Positions 9,650 to 20,186 of a DNA stretch of 49,067 nucleotides are shown piece after piece. Under the pieces are notes generated by a model that was not told the DNA's origin, ran no database searches, and saw nothing but the letters and a program-made list of their open reading frames with translations. Where the stretch lies: assembly GCA_905235375.1 (NCBI GenBank), contig CAJOLH010000044.1, positions 1-49,067 on the forward strand, read 5' to 3'. The DNA is from an uncultured Bacteroidales bacterium. Its GTDB lineage: Bacteria > Bacteroidota > Bacteroidia > Bacteroidales > UBA3663. The position numbers and the translations under genes are program-made. Each line of letters begins with the position of its first letter. The first letter of the stretch is position 1.

Positions 9650-10714
9650 TTACCATACCACCTGGTCTTCCTCTGGCATCTGCGTGTTGAGGACACGTTC
9701 CATGGTGAGTGTGCCTGCCACGTTATATTCTATCTTGGAACCATTGGTAGAAGTATGGTCGGTGAAATTATAGTCCATGTTATTGATAATTACATCTCGC
9801 CGAAGCAGATAAGGCTGAACGGCATCGGGCTCAGAGGTCACACGGAAAGAGGCCTTGCGATTCTCCTTGAACTGAACCTCGGGATTGTCGCACCACAGGT
9901 CAACCGTGCCAGAAGTTTCGCCGTTGAAACGGGCAAAGATCTTGTAGGACTTGCGATCCAAACGGGTCTCGTCGAAATTGCCAGCGTAGAAGAACACGGT
10001 GTTCTCATCGACCACATACATCTGAACAACGCTCAGTGCACTGGGTTCACCACGCTCAGCAAGAGAAAGCTCCACACCATTGATGCTGAACACATAGAAT
10101 TTCTGGTTGTTGGCCTGATAATTGCCACTAAAATCGGTATAGGGCAGAACACGGAGCATCGCCTTGGCATAGTTCTTACGCGGGTTGCGCTGATAGCCGT
10201 ATTCAGGCTTCTCCTCCACCGTGAGGGGGAGCACCCACTTGTCCGACAGGTCGAAGTTGTGGAAGTCGAACTGGATGGTGAACAGCCCCACGTCCTGACC
10301 CTTGGGGATAGCAAGCGTAGGCGGGTAGCTGGCATAAGAATTCATGTCATGGTAGAAAAGCTCCGTACGCGTGTTGAAACGTGCATAGTTGAGAGCGTCC
10401 AAAGTGTCGGGGTCGTGTACGATATGCACTTCCAAGTCCTTGGCGTTGTGTGTGGAACCACTCACAATGACGGGAAGGTCATAGCTGGAGATACCAGCTC
10501 CATATCGTGCTGATCCGTCGGAATTGATTCGGGTGTAAGGCACGAAAATGGTAGTCACGCCCACACTGTTGCCTTCGGTGTCGAGTGGAGCACGGAAACT
10601 GACGTATTGTTCATACTGTTCGTCTTCCCATTCGTCATTGCAACTGGTCATGGCCGTGGCACAGCAGCCTACCAAACCAGCCAGAAGAAGGGATTTTATG
10701 CTTGTTTTACTCAT
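9650..10714 (-). CDS. DUF1735/DUF4973-like surface glycan-binding lipoprotein
   Basis: The 354-residue protein has a lipoprotein signal (AMTSC, Cys at residue 25) and a two-part all-beta layout. Residues 35-190 resemble the DUF1735-type N-terminal domain (VSFRAPLD, a strand-rich section, then WVLPLTVEE). The remainder, with TVFFYAGNFDETRLDRKSYK (about 238-257), resembles DUF4973. Such proteins directly follow susD-like genes in many Bacteroidota loci and are thought to act as surface glycan-binding partners of SusCD. Here it lies 44 bp after susD-like and before GH92. The role is inferred from position and family pattern; no ligand can be deduced. Domain names are recalled, not searched. Confidence 0.7.
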   Translation of the reverse strand: MSKTSIKSLLLAGLVGCCATAMTSCNDEWEDEQYEQYVSFRAPLDTEGNSVGVTTIFVPYTRINSDGSARYGAGISSYDLPVIVSGSTHNAKDLEVHIVHDPDTLDALNYARFNTRTELFYHDMNSYASYPPTLAIPKGQDVGLFTIQFDFHNFDLSDKWVLPLTVEEKPEYGYQRNPRKNYAKAMLRVLPYTDFSGNYQANNQKFYVFSINGVELSLAERGEPSALSVVQMYVVDENTVFFYAGNFDETRLDRKSYKIFARFNGETSGTVDLWCDNPEVQFKENRKASFRVTSEPDAVQPYLLRRDVIINNMDYNFTDHTSTNGSKIEYNVAGTLTMERVLNTQMPEEDQVVW

Positions 10715-10758
10715 AGTTCTATTTCTTTTGAGTTATGGTAATAACTTATGGCCTTTAT

Positions 10759-12942
10759 TTAGTCATTGTATCTCCATCCTGGGTTCTGTACCAACTGATT
10801 GTTGCGCTTCAGCTCGGTGAACCAGATGGGCCAGAAATACATCTTGTCACTGAACACAGTGGGAAGAGAAGTCACTGGCACAATCTTCTGGAACTCGTCA
10901 CGCTGGTTGTAAGTCATGAGAACATTGCAACCGTAAATGGGCTTGGCCTCTTCGACAGGAGCATCCATCCAGCGGCGCAGATCATAATAACGCTTGCCTT
11001 CACCCATCAGCTCAATCATGCGCTCACGCTTGATCTTGTCACGAAGCACGTTGCGGTCGGCATACTCGGCATCCGTGTAATCGGGCACACCGCCACGAAT
11101 ACGCACAGGGCGGATACCACGCTTGATCTGCTCCACTTCACGGCTGACGCTGTAAGTCTTCGAACCATCCCATGAGGGGATATTGTACGACTGGGTCAGT
11201 TCGTTCAGCGCCTCAGCATACATAAGGAGAATGTCGGCATAACGGATGGCAGGCTCAATACGAGGCTTGATGTTGGCATAGTCGGCACCATCCTTCATCG
11301 TACGATAGTCGGCGGGGCTCACCCATTTCTTGATACCGATACCTGTACGAAGCCAGTATGAACCATTGGAGTAACCGTTGGTCTGGGTCTCACCCGTATC
11401 CGGGTTGGTCGTGGTACCACGGTAGTAGGTCACCTGAGGATAATGGTCGCGAACCGTCTGTGAGGGGTTGGCATTCCACCAACGCGAACCGTTGTAGGCC
11501 ACCGAAGCATAGAAACGAGGCTCACGATTGGCATATTGCAGCGACACGTTGGCAGCAAGAGGAGGATAGTTGCGGAAGTCACGGGCTGTAGTCCATCCTT
11601 GAACTCGCTCGGAACCATCGCCACCATTCATCTCACTGTCCTTGCCAGGAACGTCGCTACCGTCCTTCATGTAGTAGGCGTCACACATCTTCTGTGTCAT
11701 GCCGTGGCAGTTGAAGCCGTTGAGTGTGTTGGGCAGCTGGTGAGCAACAAAGCCCTGAATGTTCTCATGAGGTCCCCATGCAGCATTGAATCCACGTGTG
11801 AAGATTACCTCATTGAGCGCATCCTCGAGCGAGCAATCGCTCGAACCTGAAGAACCAGCAGTAAAGAGGTCACGATACGACAGATAGGGATCGATGTCCT
11901 GCCAACCATTGGGCCACGTCTTCTCGCTGAAGTCGCCATCGGCGGGAGGCACGATGGTGATGGGATAGCCATTGGTCTCATTGTTGGTGGTCTGGACAGG
12001 ATGGTGGTAAAGATCGTAATGGCCTTCACACTCAATAAGGTCGCGACATGCAGCAGCGGCACGTGCCCACTTGCTCTCGTCATAGTCGAGGGAGAGCAAA
12101 GGTGTGCCATCGCGGTTCACCAGCTCTCGTGCCACATTGTCGGTCACCGACGCAGGGTGCACACCGTTCTGCAACTGGCCATTGGCAAGAGGAGATGCTG
12201 CATAGAGGTAAACAAGGGCACGGGTTGCCAGACAAGCTCCCTTGGTCGGAGCGAATACAAATTCGCCGGAGCGACGCCAGTACTGTATCTCCTGTGCTGC
12301 CTGCACCATTTCGTTAGCGATGAACTCTGCACACTCCTCATAGGTAGAACGAGGAATGGCAAGATCCTGATACGACTGGGTGTAATCGACACCCTCATCG
12401 GGCATGAGGGGGATAGGGCCATAGCGACGGAGCAACAGCCAGTAGTAGTAAGCACGTACAAAGCGAGCCTGACCCTTGAAGTCCAACCGCTCGATGTCGG
12501 TCATATTGTCAACGTTCTTGTCAACATTATGGATGAACACAGAGGCCTGATAGATTCCCCTGTATCCATTTTGCCAAGCGACATAGCCGATATTCTCGTC
12601 ATAATCGCCCAACTTGAGAGCATTGTAGGTCTGACGATAGTCATAGTCGGCACCGAGTTTGGGATCTCGGTCACCATAATACATATCGTCGGCAAAGCAA
12701 TGGAAGAAACCATTGTCCTTTGTGCGACAGTCGGCAAGTTCGGCACGCAGGAAAGTGAATGCCTGCGCAAGCCAACCGATGGTCTGGTCGCGATCGGTGA
12801 ACACCGACTCGAGCGTGGTGCGATCGTCGAAGTACTTGTCGCTGTCAAGACTATCGGTGCAACTGGTATAGGATACGGTCGCAATCAAACCGCAAAATAC
12901 ACACACTACCAATACTAATGATTTAATATATGTCTTGTTCAT
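10759..12942 (-). CDS. SusD/RagB-like nutrient-binding lipoprotein (mannan-type locus)
   Basis: The 727-residue lipoprotein (lipobox YTSC, Cys at residue 28) is a RagB/SusD-family protein. It contains RFVRAYYYWLLLRRYGPIPL (about 160-180) and the C-terminal LRDKIKRERMIELMGEGKRYYDLRRW block, both characteristic of the family. It is longer than the usual 500-600 residues, which is seen in some subclades. It would cap the outer face of the SusC-like channel encoded just upstream (12-bp gap) and deliver oligosaccharide. The ligand is probably a mannose-containing glycan, judging from the downstream GH92 and GH76 genes; this is inference. Confidence 0.92.
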   Translation of the reverse strand: MNKTYIKSLVLVVCVFCGLIATVSYTSCTDSLDSDKYFDDRTTLESVFTDRDQTIGWLAQAFTFLRAELADCRTKDNGFFHCFADDMYYGDRDPKLGADYDYRQTYNALKLGDYDENIGYVAWQNGYRGIYQASVFIHNVDKNVDNMTDIERLDFKGQARFVRAYYYWLLLRRYGPIPLMPDEGVDYTQSYQDLAIPRSTYEECAEFIANEMVQAAQEIQYWRRSGEFVFAPTKGACLATRALVYLYAASPLANGQLQNGVHPASVTDNVARELVNRDGTPLLSLDYDESKWARAAAACRDLIECEGHYDLYHHPVQTTNNETNGYPITIVPPADGDFSEKTWPNGWQDIDPYLSYRDLFTAGSSGSSDCSLEDALNEVIFTRGFNAAWGPHENIQGFVAHQLPNTLNGFNCHGMTQKMCDAYYMKDGSDVPGKDSEMNGGDGSERVQGWTTARDFRNYPPLAANVSLQYANREPRFYASVAYNGSRWWNANPSQTVRDHYPQVTYYRGTTTNPDTGETQTNGYSNGSYWLRTGIGIKKWVSPADYRTMKDGADYANIKPRIEPAIRYADILLMYAEALNELTQSYNIPSWDGSKTYSVSREVEQIKRGIRPVRIRGGVPDYTDAEYADRNVLRDKIKRERMIELMGEGKRYYDLRRWMDAPVEEAKPIYGCNVLMTYNQRDEFQKIVPVTSLPTVFSDKMYFWPIWFTELKRNNQLVQNPGWRYND

Positions 12943-12954
12943 ATCTGTTCTGAA

Positions 12955-15900
12955 TTACAGGTTGACTTGGATGCCCATGGTAATGGCCTTGGTGATAGGA
13001 TAGGCTTCGCCGTTGCTGCTGCCCATTTCGGGATCCCATGTATCGAACTTCGAGAAGGTGAGCAGGTTGGTGCCTTGGATGAAGATGCGAATATCGTTAA
13101 TGTGGATGCGGTTCACATACTTCTTGGGGACAGAGTAGCCAATGTCAAGGTTCTTCAGACGGAGATAACGTCCATCGCGCAGCCAGTAGGAACTCTGGCG
13201 GAAGTTGTTGGCATTGCCACCATAGGAAAGACGGGGATAGGCGGCATTGGGATCCTCGTTTGCCTTGAGACCCAGCTGGGCAGCTGTCTCGCTGTCAATC
13301 CAGCGATCGTCAACAAGTCCGCTGAATACCTGGCCCCATGATCCCTCGCTGAAGGCCCATACAGCCTTTCCGTTGATGGGGAAAGTACACTTTCCTGCAC
13401 CCTGGAAATGCATGTTCACATCGAAACCCTTATAGGTCACAGAGAAACCGAGACCATAGATGAGATTAGGTGTGCGTGTGGCACCGATTGCCACCTCGTC
13501 ACCACGATCCACAATACCGTCACCGTTCACATCCTTATACTTGATGTCGCCAGGCTGAACATCGCCGAACATCTGCTTCGGAGAATTACGAATGTCATCG
13601 TAATCCTTAAACAATCCCTCGGCTATGAGACCGCGCACCTGGTCAACACGATAACCTGTAGTGTACTGGTATGGATAAACGCTCTCCTCGACATCGTAGT
13701 CAAGAATCGTGTTCTTCGAGTAGGTGATATTACCACGCACCGTCACACCGACTTCGCCGAAACGGTCTTCAAACTTGAAGTTGCCATCGAAACCACGCGA
13801 ACGGACAGCGCCCACATTGGCCCATGGATTGCTTTCCAGACCGAACATATAGGCCAGATACTTGCGCTCCATGAAGATGCCAGTACGTTTCTCGTAGAAA
13901 TAGTCGGCAGTGATTGAGAAAATGTTGTGGAAGAGTACAAAATCAACACCCAGGTCATCCTTCGTTGCGACTTCCCAAGTCACGTTGGGCGAAGCAAGCT
14001 GCGTGTAGTGCATGGCATGCTGATAGGCATAGCGCGTGGGAGCATCCGTGGTGCCGAAGTTATACACGTTCTCGCCTCCATACCCGATGGTATAGAGATA
14101 GGGGAAACGGGTAGCTGAATAGTCGTTACCAACCTTACCATGAGAATAGCGGATCTTGAACATATCGAGCCACTCGAACTTCTTCTTGATCCAAGGTTCC
14201 TCACCCACGTTCCATGCTACTGAATAGGCAGGGAAGAAACCGAAACGGTGACCATCGGCAAAGTTTTCCGAACCGTTATAACCGAAGTTGTAGTCAATGA
14301 AGTAACGATTCTTGAAATTGTAGGTCACCTGACCAGCGAGGCCAAGGTTCTTGCGCGAGATACTGTTCTTGATATCATCACCCAGATTCTGCGTCTGGAT
14401 GTTCTCATCGTAAGTGTATTTCAGATTAGCACCAAAATTGTGGGCCGAAAGGAATCCGCGATCCCAGTGAAGCAGAAGGTCGAGGAACTCACGGCGCGAA
14501 CCGCTGTTGTTCGAAGTCTGCGTCATGTCCCGACGAGAGATGATATGGTCGAAGTTGCCGCCAGGCTCATCATTGGGCGTACGGGGGAACATCTCCCACA
14601 TATCCGGGAGCTGATGCTTGAAGATATTGTTGCTGTTGTAAGTGTCATAGCCAAAGCGGCCGGTGAACTTCAGGCCTGGCGTAATGAACTTCAGGTCCTG
14701 TTCCAGCGTGACATTGTTCTGGATGTTGTTGTCCCAGTTCTCGTTGTAACCTGTCTGAGTAGTCATTACCCACGGATTGGAACGCTGGTCGCTGCGGTAC
14801 GCATTGATGATGGGCACATAACCATTGGAATAGAGTGGAGGCTCAAGGATGGCGTTGTAGCCGAAGAGGGAGCTCCATGCGTAGTCATCGCCCATACCTG
14901 GAGAGTTACGCATCGACAGGTTGCCGCTTACACCGAGCTTCAGCACTGTGGTTCGCGTGATGTCGATGTCCACATTCAAACGATAGTTCCAGCGCTTGTA
15001 GTTGGCATTGGTGTTGTACTTGTCCTTCAATGTCTTGTCGGTCTTATACATACCCTCGTCCTCAACGTAGCTCACCGAAGCATAATAGCGGGAAGTGCTA
15101 CCACCACCACTAATATTGACGTTGCCACGCATGCTCCATGCGCCATCTTTCAGAATGATGTCCTGCCAATCGACATTCGGATACTTATCGGGATCGACAC
15201 CTGAACGGAACAGCTCGAACTCGTATGGCTGATAGACTACGCCACGGTTACGGGTGACATTTGCCTCATTCACCAGCGACGCGTATGTCAGACCATCAAC
15301 GAACTCCGGTGTGATGGTACGCGTGTTGTATGAGGTTTCAAACTTGCCGTTGATGTTGATTTTACCTTCATTACCATGCTTGGTTGTAATGATAATAACG
15401 CCGTTAGCGCCTTTCGAACCATATATAGCAGTAGCTGAGGCATCTTTCAGCACGGAGAACGACTCGATGTCTTCGATGTTCAAGTCATTGATGTTCTCAC
15501 GCTCAAAGCCGTCAACCAGAATATAGGCTCCGCGTCCGGCACCAAAAGTGGAGATACCACGAATCCAGAATTCTGATGTGTTCTTGCCTGGCTGACCACT
15601 GGTCTGCATAGCGATGATACCAGGGGCATTACCTGCCAGCGTATTGGAAAGGCTCGATGTGCTGAAGTGCTTCATCTGTTGAACATCGATTGTCGAAACG
15701 GCACCTGTAACAGTAAGTTTCTTCTGCGATCCGAGACCAGTAACCACTACCTCATCGATTTCAACTTTGACTCGTCGAGCTGCACATTGATGACGTGCGA
15801 GTCGGATTTCACTGTGGCTTCTTTCGATACATAGCCGATGTAGGAGTAAACCAGTGTCTGGTATTCCCTCACCCTAATCGTATAGTTACCATCAATGTCG

Positions 15901-16064
15901 GTAATCACACCGAGGCCTTTTCTCTCTTTTACATAGATATTGACACCGATAAGACCTTCGCCAGTTTCATCGGTCACCTTTCCTGAAACCTCAATTTCCT
16001 GCTGCGCCTGCAAGGAGAACACACAGGAAAGCATGGTGAGCAGTAATAATATATATCGCTTCAT
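12955..16064 (-). pseudogene. SusC-like TonB-dependent transporter, split by a 1-nt frameshift
   Basis: Two adjacent reading frames together encode one SusC/RagA protein. The first (16064 to 15747, 105 codons) has the signal peptide and the CarboxypepD_reg-like domain (EVSGKVTDETGEGLIGVNIY) and runs into a stop after QLDESKLKSMR. The second (from about 15770 to 12955) contains the plug and barrel: EIDEVVVTGLGSQKK, the plug motif ILVDGFERENINDLNIEDIE and the C-terminal strands. Adding one base in the AAAG/TTT run at about 15766-15768 would give the family-typical DESKVEIDEVVVTG. The product would import glycan oligomers with the SusD-like partner. No gene-internal start with obvious signals precedes the second frame. 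Real mutation, phase variation, recoding or a sequence error are all possible; the rest of the gene shows no decay. Confidence 0.88.
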
Positions 16065-16088
16065 ATCTTAGTCTTTTTGGTGCATTCT

Positions 16089-17642
16089 TCATTCATCTTC
16101 GGTCTCCATGGAAATCTTGCGGATCTTGTTGCCTACAGTATCCAGGATATAGAATGTATTGGTATTCTCATCATAGGTGATACCTGTTGGGTCGCGGAAA
16201 CGAGCCACTTCGCGCAAGTCACCATCCTCGGTACCCCAGTAATTGTTGTCAAGAATCGAGGCAGAGCCACGGCCGCAATATGTGCGTACCACGCCATCGG
16301 GTGTCAGATAACGCACGCAGTGGTTCTGGTTGTCGCAGAAGTAGAAGTCGTACTCGTCTTCATTACCCGCATAGTCGGGATTCTTCACAAACACTCCTTG
16401 GTAGGGTCGTGCCAGATTGGCATCAGTGCCTACACCGTCACGCCATTTGTCCTGCACTGAGTTGTGGTCATAGTTCTTGCCAGCAACCACATACGGGGTC
16501 ATGAACGTATGGTTCACCTCGTCGTAGTCAGTACGGAGAATGTAGCTGCGGTTAATAACGACGATGTAAGCATACTTACCCGAAGGATGGATATCAATCT
16601 GGAATTCGTACTGCGGATCCTGAATACGGAACAGCTCCTCGAAGGCACCATCATTGCGGTAACCTGTCCACTCAGCGGGTTCAGGTTCGCCCGACTGCGG
16701 ATCCCACTGGCTCCTTGCCTCCTGCAGGTCGAAGTATTTCTGTATATCCAGACGGAACACCTGACCATTCTCATAACTGTTGAAGTAGAGTTCACCGTTG
16801 ATGGGATGGATGGAAGCACCATTGCACTGCATATAGGCGGCGAGCATGACGCGTGTGGAAGCATTGGTGAAACTGCCGTCGTAATTGCGCTTCAGCATAA
16901 ACACGCTCGGCGTTGTGTTGCCTTGTGCAGCATTGTCCACAGCAACTATCATATACTGGCCGTCAAGGGTAAAGTCAACCGAGCGAACACGGCTCGTTCC
17001 CCAGTTGTTCGACAAGATAACCTGCACCGTCTTGTTGGTGAAATCGACCAGCTGGATGCCAGGATTGTCACCACCATCGTATGCGATGTACATCCGATCG
17101 GGATAGAGGGGATCAAACTTCAGGAACCCATCGCAACTGAAACCAATGGCTCGCTCGAAGGGGACTGCACCCTCACTGATACTGCTGGGTCGCCAACCAT
17201 CGTCGCCAAAGGCATTACGAATGCCCATCACCGTACTGAGCACCATCTTGCGCTCATACTGGAAGCGTTCCTTGGCCTCAGCCTGCTTGATACCCGTGCT
17301 GCTGTTGCCCACGGTCACCACAATCTCACCCGAAAATGCCTTCTCAGGCACAAAACAGTAAATCGTGTTCGGGATGACATTGACAATAACGGCAGGCTGA
17401 CCACCGATGGTCACCGAGACAATGTCCTTGTCATTACCGAAGTTCTCGCCCTTGATTACCAGACGCTGGTAAACGCCACCCGACTTGGGAAGGAAATCGC
17501 TTACGACCACTTCTTTCGAGGCATCAAAGGGCGCATACTCTGCTGCATCGTCATCGTCATCACATGCCGCGACGAAGAATGTCATAAACACCAGTAGGAC
17601 ACCCAACAGACATCCATGCCAGTTAAACAATTGATTTCTCAT
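16089..17642 (-). CDS. IPT/TIG and NHL-type beta-propeller lipoprotein
   Basis: The 517-residue lipoprotein has a long signal ending FFVAAC (Cys 27) followed by an Asp run (DDDDD), which suggests surface export. Residues about 45-130 form an IPT/TIG Ig-like domain (SDFLPKSGGVYQRLVIKGENFG). Residues about 160-517 look like an NHL/SMP-30-type beta-propeller (GLTxDxx-like blades such as RFRDPTGITYDENTNTFYILD near the C-terminus). Such proteins occur in Bacteroidota utilization loci as surface glycan-binding components. Here it is encoded 21 bp after the GtaA-like gene and 24 bp before susC-like, so it is cotranscribed. That position, before susC rather than after susD, is less usual. No enzymatic motif is visible. 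Confidence 0.78.
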   Translation of the reverse strand: MRNQLFNWHGCLLGVLLVFMTFFVAACDDDDDAAEYAPFDASKEVVVSDFLPKSGGVYQRLVIKGENFGNDKDIVSVTIGGQPAVIVNVIPNTIYCFVPEKAFSGEIVVTVGNSSTGIKQAEAKERFQYERKMVLSTVMGIRNAFGDDGWRPSSISEGAVPFERAIGFSCDGFLKFDPLYPDRMYIAYDGGDNPGIQLVDFTNKTVQVILSNNWGTSRVRSVDFTLDGQYMIVAVDNAAQGNTTPSVFMLKRNYDGSFTNASTRVMLAAYMQCNGASIHPINGELYFNSYENGQVFRLDIQKYFDLQEARSQWDPQSGEPEPAEWTGYRNDGAFEELFRIQDPQYEFQIDIHPSGKYAYIVVINRSYILRTDYDEVNHTFMTPYVVAGKNYDHNSVQDKWRDGVGTDANLARPYQGVFVKNPDYAGNEDEYDFYFCDNQNHCVRYLTPDGVVRTYCGRGSASILDNNYWGTEDGDLREVARFRDPTGITYDENTNTFYILDTVGNKIRKISMETEDE

Positions 17643-17663
17643 AATATAATAGTTTTTAGTCGT

Positions 17664-20186
17664 TTATTTATTCTCCAGTTTGTTGGCGAGAACAGGCATC
17701 CAGTGACCACCGACCACGCTGCGAGCCTTGAAGCCAATCATGAAACCGGTCTTCGTGTCATACCAGTCGCTGGTAGGAACGCGACTTCCTGTCTCATTCA
17801 TGTAGTCATAGAGAGGATGTACGAACTGCAGGAGCGTCTCCTTGTCCTTGCTCATAGCGGCCGTCCACATGATCCAGTCGCTCTTGGTGTAATCGCGACG
17901 GACGTCAAGCGGCAGACCATATTTGTTCTGCTTTGTAAGATAATAATCTATCTCACGGTCTCTGACTCCATTGGGGAAGAGATCCAGTTTCCACAGTTTG
18001 TCCCATACCATATTATATTTCTGGCTCCATGTGTCAGCACGGTCAAAGGCCAGACGGTAATGGTCTCCTTCACGGGCATCCTGCTCCCACTGCGTTGCCA
18101 TTTCGCGAGCACGATTGATATATTTGTCATATACGTCATCCAGACCCTTTTGCTGTGCCATGAGGGCATAGCCAGCCACACCCATGATGGCCTTGATCGA
18201 AAGATTGGCATTATGAGCCCAATGTCCGGCAAAATCGTCGGTGCACAACTGGTTGGTGGGATCCTGACCATTCTCAGCAAGATAATCAGCCCAAGTGGAA
18301 ATGATGTCCCAATACTTGTCAACATACGAAGTATTGCCATCCAACTGGCAGAGAATGGCAGCAAGAGTAATCATGTTACCAGCTTCCTCAAGAGGCATGT
18401 CTCCACCATATACCTGATAGTTTGCCTTCGGATACTGGCCAATGTCGTGGGCAGCAAAAGGCTTGGTCCAACGGCCTGTGTAGCTGTATTCGAAGATAGA
18501 AGTTATCATAGCCTTCTGCAGTTCAGGATTGTAGCAAAGGAAGAGAGGAGCCTCGGGGTAAGTAAGGTCAACGGTATTTACACAGCCGTTGGAGTTATTC
18601 TCCTTAGAGAAGAAGAGTAGATTGCCCTCATCATCGAGGAACAGCTTGTGTGCTGCAATGCAATGACGGTAGCATGCTGACAGAATCTCGGCATACTGCT
18701 TATCGCCTGTCTGCACGGCATCGTCATAAATCATCTTATCGAAGTTGCGGCAACGATCCATGATGCTGCCGTACTCACGGTTCATGCGGCTGAACATATC
18801 GAAGATGCTCACTTTGCCATCATGAGCCCAGTAAGCCTTGTAGCGCTTGTAGAAATATTCAATGTCCTCTATCTCGTCATAACCGATGAGGGCATAGCTT
18901 GCAGCCTGCTCTACAGTGCCGAAATCGTGGCTGTAGGCAAGCACGGGAGTCTCGCTGGGCTTCTGAGCAACTACGCGCTGCTCACCTTGAGGGAGACTGC
19001 CTGTCGAGGTGAAAGACTCTTTCACGTCGTTTACGTTGCAGAGTGAAACTTCGCCATTGATAGATGGCAGATAAAGGTAACCCCAGTCGATGCAGATACC
19101 ATCACCAGTCTTGGCGAGGATAGGCTGTTCGATGGTTCCTGTCTTCAAATAGGTGATGCCACCCTGCTGCTCCACAGTGCTGATTGTCGGCTGGCCGGCC
19201 TTGTTCACCGACAGAAGTGGAGATGCAGTAAGCAACAACTGGGCTTCGTGGGCGGCGCCATCGGTGCTGCGCACCTGATATGAAATATAGTTGATGGGAG
19301 CCGACAGCAGGTCGTAGTCGTCAATTACCATCGGGGCGGTAAAGACAAGGTCAAGCTCCACAGGTCCGCAGGCGAAGGTGTAGTAGGTATTGGTGGCAAG
19401 CACCGACACCGACTTCTGCTCGGCTTGAAGGACGTTGCCAGCCTTGGGTTTCAAAACCTTATAGAGACCATAGTCAGTATAGGCACCGCCAGTGGTGTTG
19501 TGACAATGTGCGGCAATGATGTTCTTGCCAGGTTTCAAAAGCTTCTTCAGGTTCTCGTCAAGAGGCAGGCGGATACCCTCACGCCATATCTCTCCAGTAT
19601 TGGCGACCTGTGTGCCATTGACATAAAGCTCGAAGACGTCGTCATGCGAATAAATAAGCAAGAGATCCTCTTCAAGGTCGGCAGCCGAAACCTCGACCTC
19701 TCGACGCACGTAGAAGTCACTATGCTCATCACGCCATTCCGTGCGTACAAAGCTGAGATCAGGCGTACCGAAAGCGGCATTGCCCACACGCCAGGAACTA
19801 TCATCAAAATCGGGCTTCTGCCAGCCGTCACGCTGCACATTACGTGTATAGCGTCCCTGCCAAGCAACTTCATCGGCCATCGGCGCAATGGCATCGAAGA
19901 CATCACGATCAATTCCCATAAAGCAATAGGTAACACCATCCACACGGAGCCATCCCTGAAGGGGCTTCTCGTCATTTGTCCAGTGGCGGGTGGTGCCCTC
20001 GTTCAACTTGTCATAGGGAGACCAAATGGAAAAATATGGGTCGTTCACTATCAGCGGAACCGACGGCACACGCAGGTCTGTGGGTTGATAAGGTTTGAAT
20101 ACATCTGACGTCTGTAATTTATCTGACGTACATGACACCATAATGCTCATCAGCGGGATGGAGAATAAAAAAGCTTTTAGTTTCAT
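17664..20186 (-). CDS. GtaA/DUF4965-family lipoprotein with inserted sugar-binding domain
   Basis: The 840-residue lipoprotein (IMVSC, Cys 19) is a GtaA/DUF4964-DUF5127-DUF4965-DUF1793 protein. It is a close paralogue of residues 500-1330 of the fusion protein encoded at 1416-7364: both share NDPYFS(I/L)WSP, FSKENNSNGCVNTVDLTYP, LCTDDFAGHWAHNANLS and ARSVxGGHWMxVL. A galactose-binding-like beta-sandwich (YSHDDVFELYVNG, AAHCHNTTGGAYTDYGLY) is inserted near the N-terminus at about 105-245. The C-terminal half is expected to be an (alpha/alpha)6 barrel. The fungal namesake is annotated as glutaminase, but presence in a glycan locus suggests a glycan- or glycoprotein-directed role; the reaction is unknown. 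It is the first gene of the operon. No convincing promoter box was identified upstream. Confidence 0.85.
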   Translation of the reverse strand: MKLKAFLFSIPLMSIMVSCTSDKLQTSDVFKPYQPTDLRVPSVPLIVNDPYFSIWSPYDKLNEGTTRHWTNDEKPLQGWLRVDGVTYCFMGIDRDVFDAIAPMADEVAWQGRYTRNVQRDGWQKPDFDDSSWRVGNAAFGTPDLSFVRTEWRDEHSDFYVRREVEVSAADLEEDLLLIYSHDDVFELYVNGTQVANTGEIWREGIRLPLDENLKKLLKPGKNIIAAHCHNTTGGAYTDYGLYKVLKPKAGNVLQAEQKSVSVLATNTYYTFACGPVELDLVFTAPMVIDDYDLLSAPINYISYQVRSTDGAAHEAQLLLTASPLLSVNKAGQPTISTVEQQGGITYLKTGTIEQPILAKTGDGICIDWGYLYLPSINGEVSLCNVNDVKESFTSTGSLPQGEQRVVAQKPSETPVLAYSHDFGTVEQAASYALIGYDEIEDIEYFYKRYKAYWAHDGKVSIFDMFSRMNREYGSIMDRCRNFDKMIYDDAVQTGDKQYAEILSACYRHCIAAHKLFLDDEGNLLFFSKENNSNGCVNTVDLTYPEAPLFLCYNPELQKAMITSIFEYSYTGRWTKPFAAHDIGQYPKANYQVYGGDMPLEEAGNMITLAAILCQLDGNTSYVDKYWDIISTWADYLAENGQDPTNQLCTDDFAGHWAHNANLSIKAIMGVAGYALMAQQKGLDDVYDKYINRAREMATQWEQDAREGDHYRLAFDRADTWSQKYNMVWDKLWKLDLFPNGVRDREIDYYLTKQNKYGLPLDVRRDYTKSDWIMWTAAMSKDKETLLQFVHPLYDYMNETGSRVPTSDWYDTKTGFMIGFKARSVVGGHWMPVLANKLENK

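Noticed and set aside
15747..15770. Programmed -1 frameshifting to make full-length SusC
   Set aside because: The slip site has only a weak A-AAG element and no clear downstream stem or known precedent in this family. A simple indel or sequence error is more likely, though not excluded.
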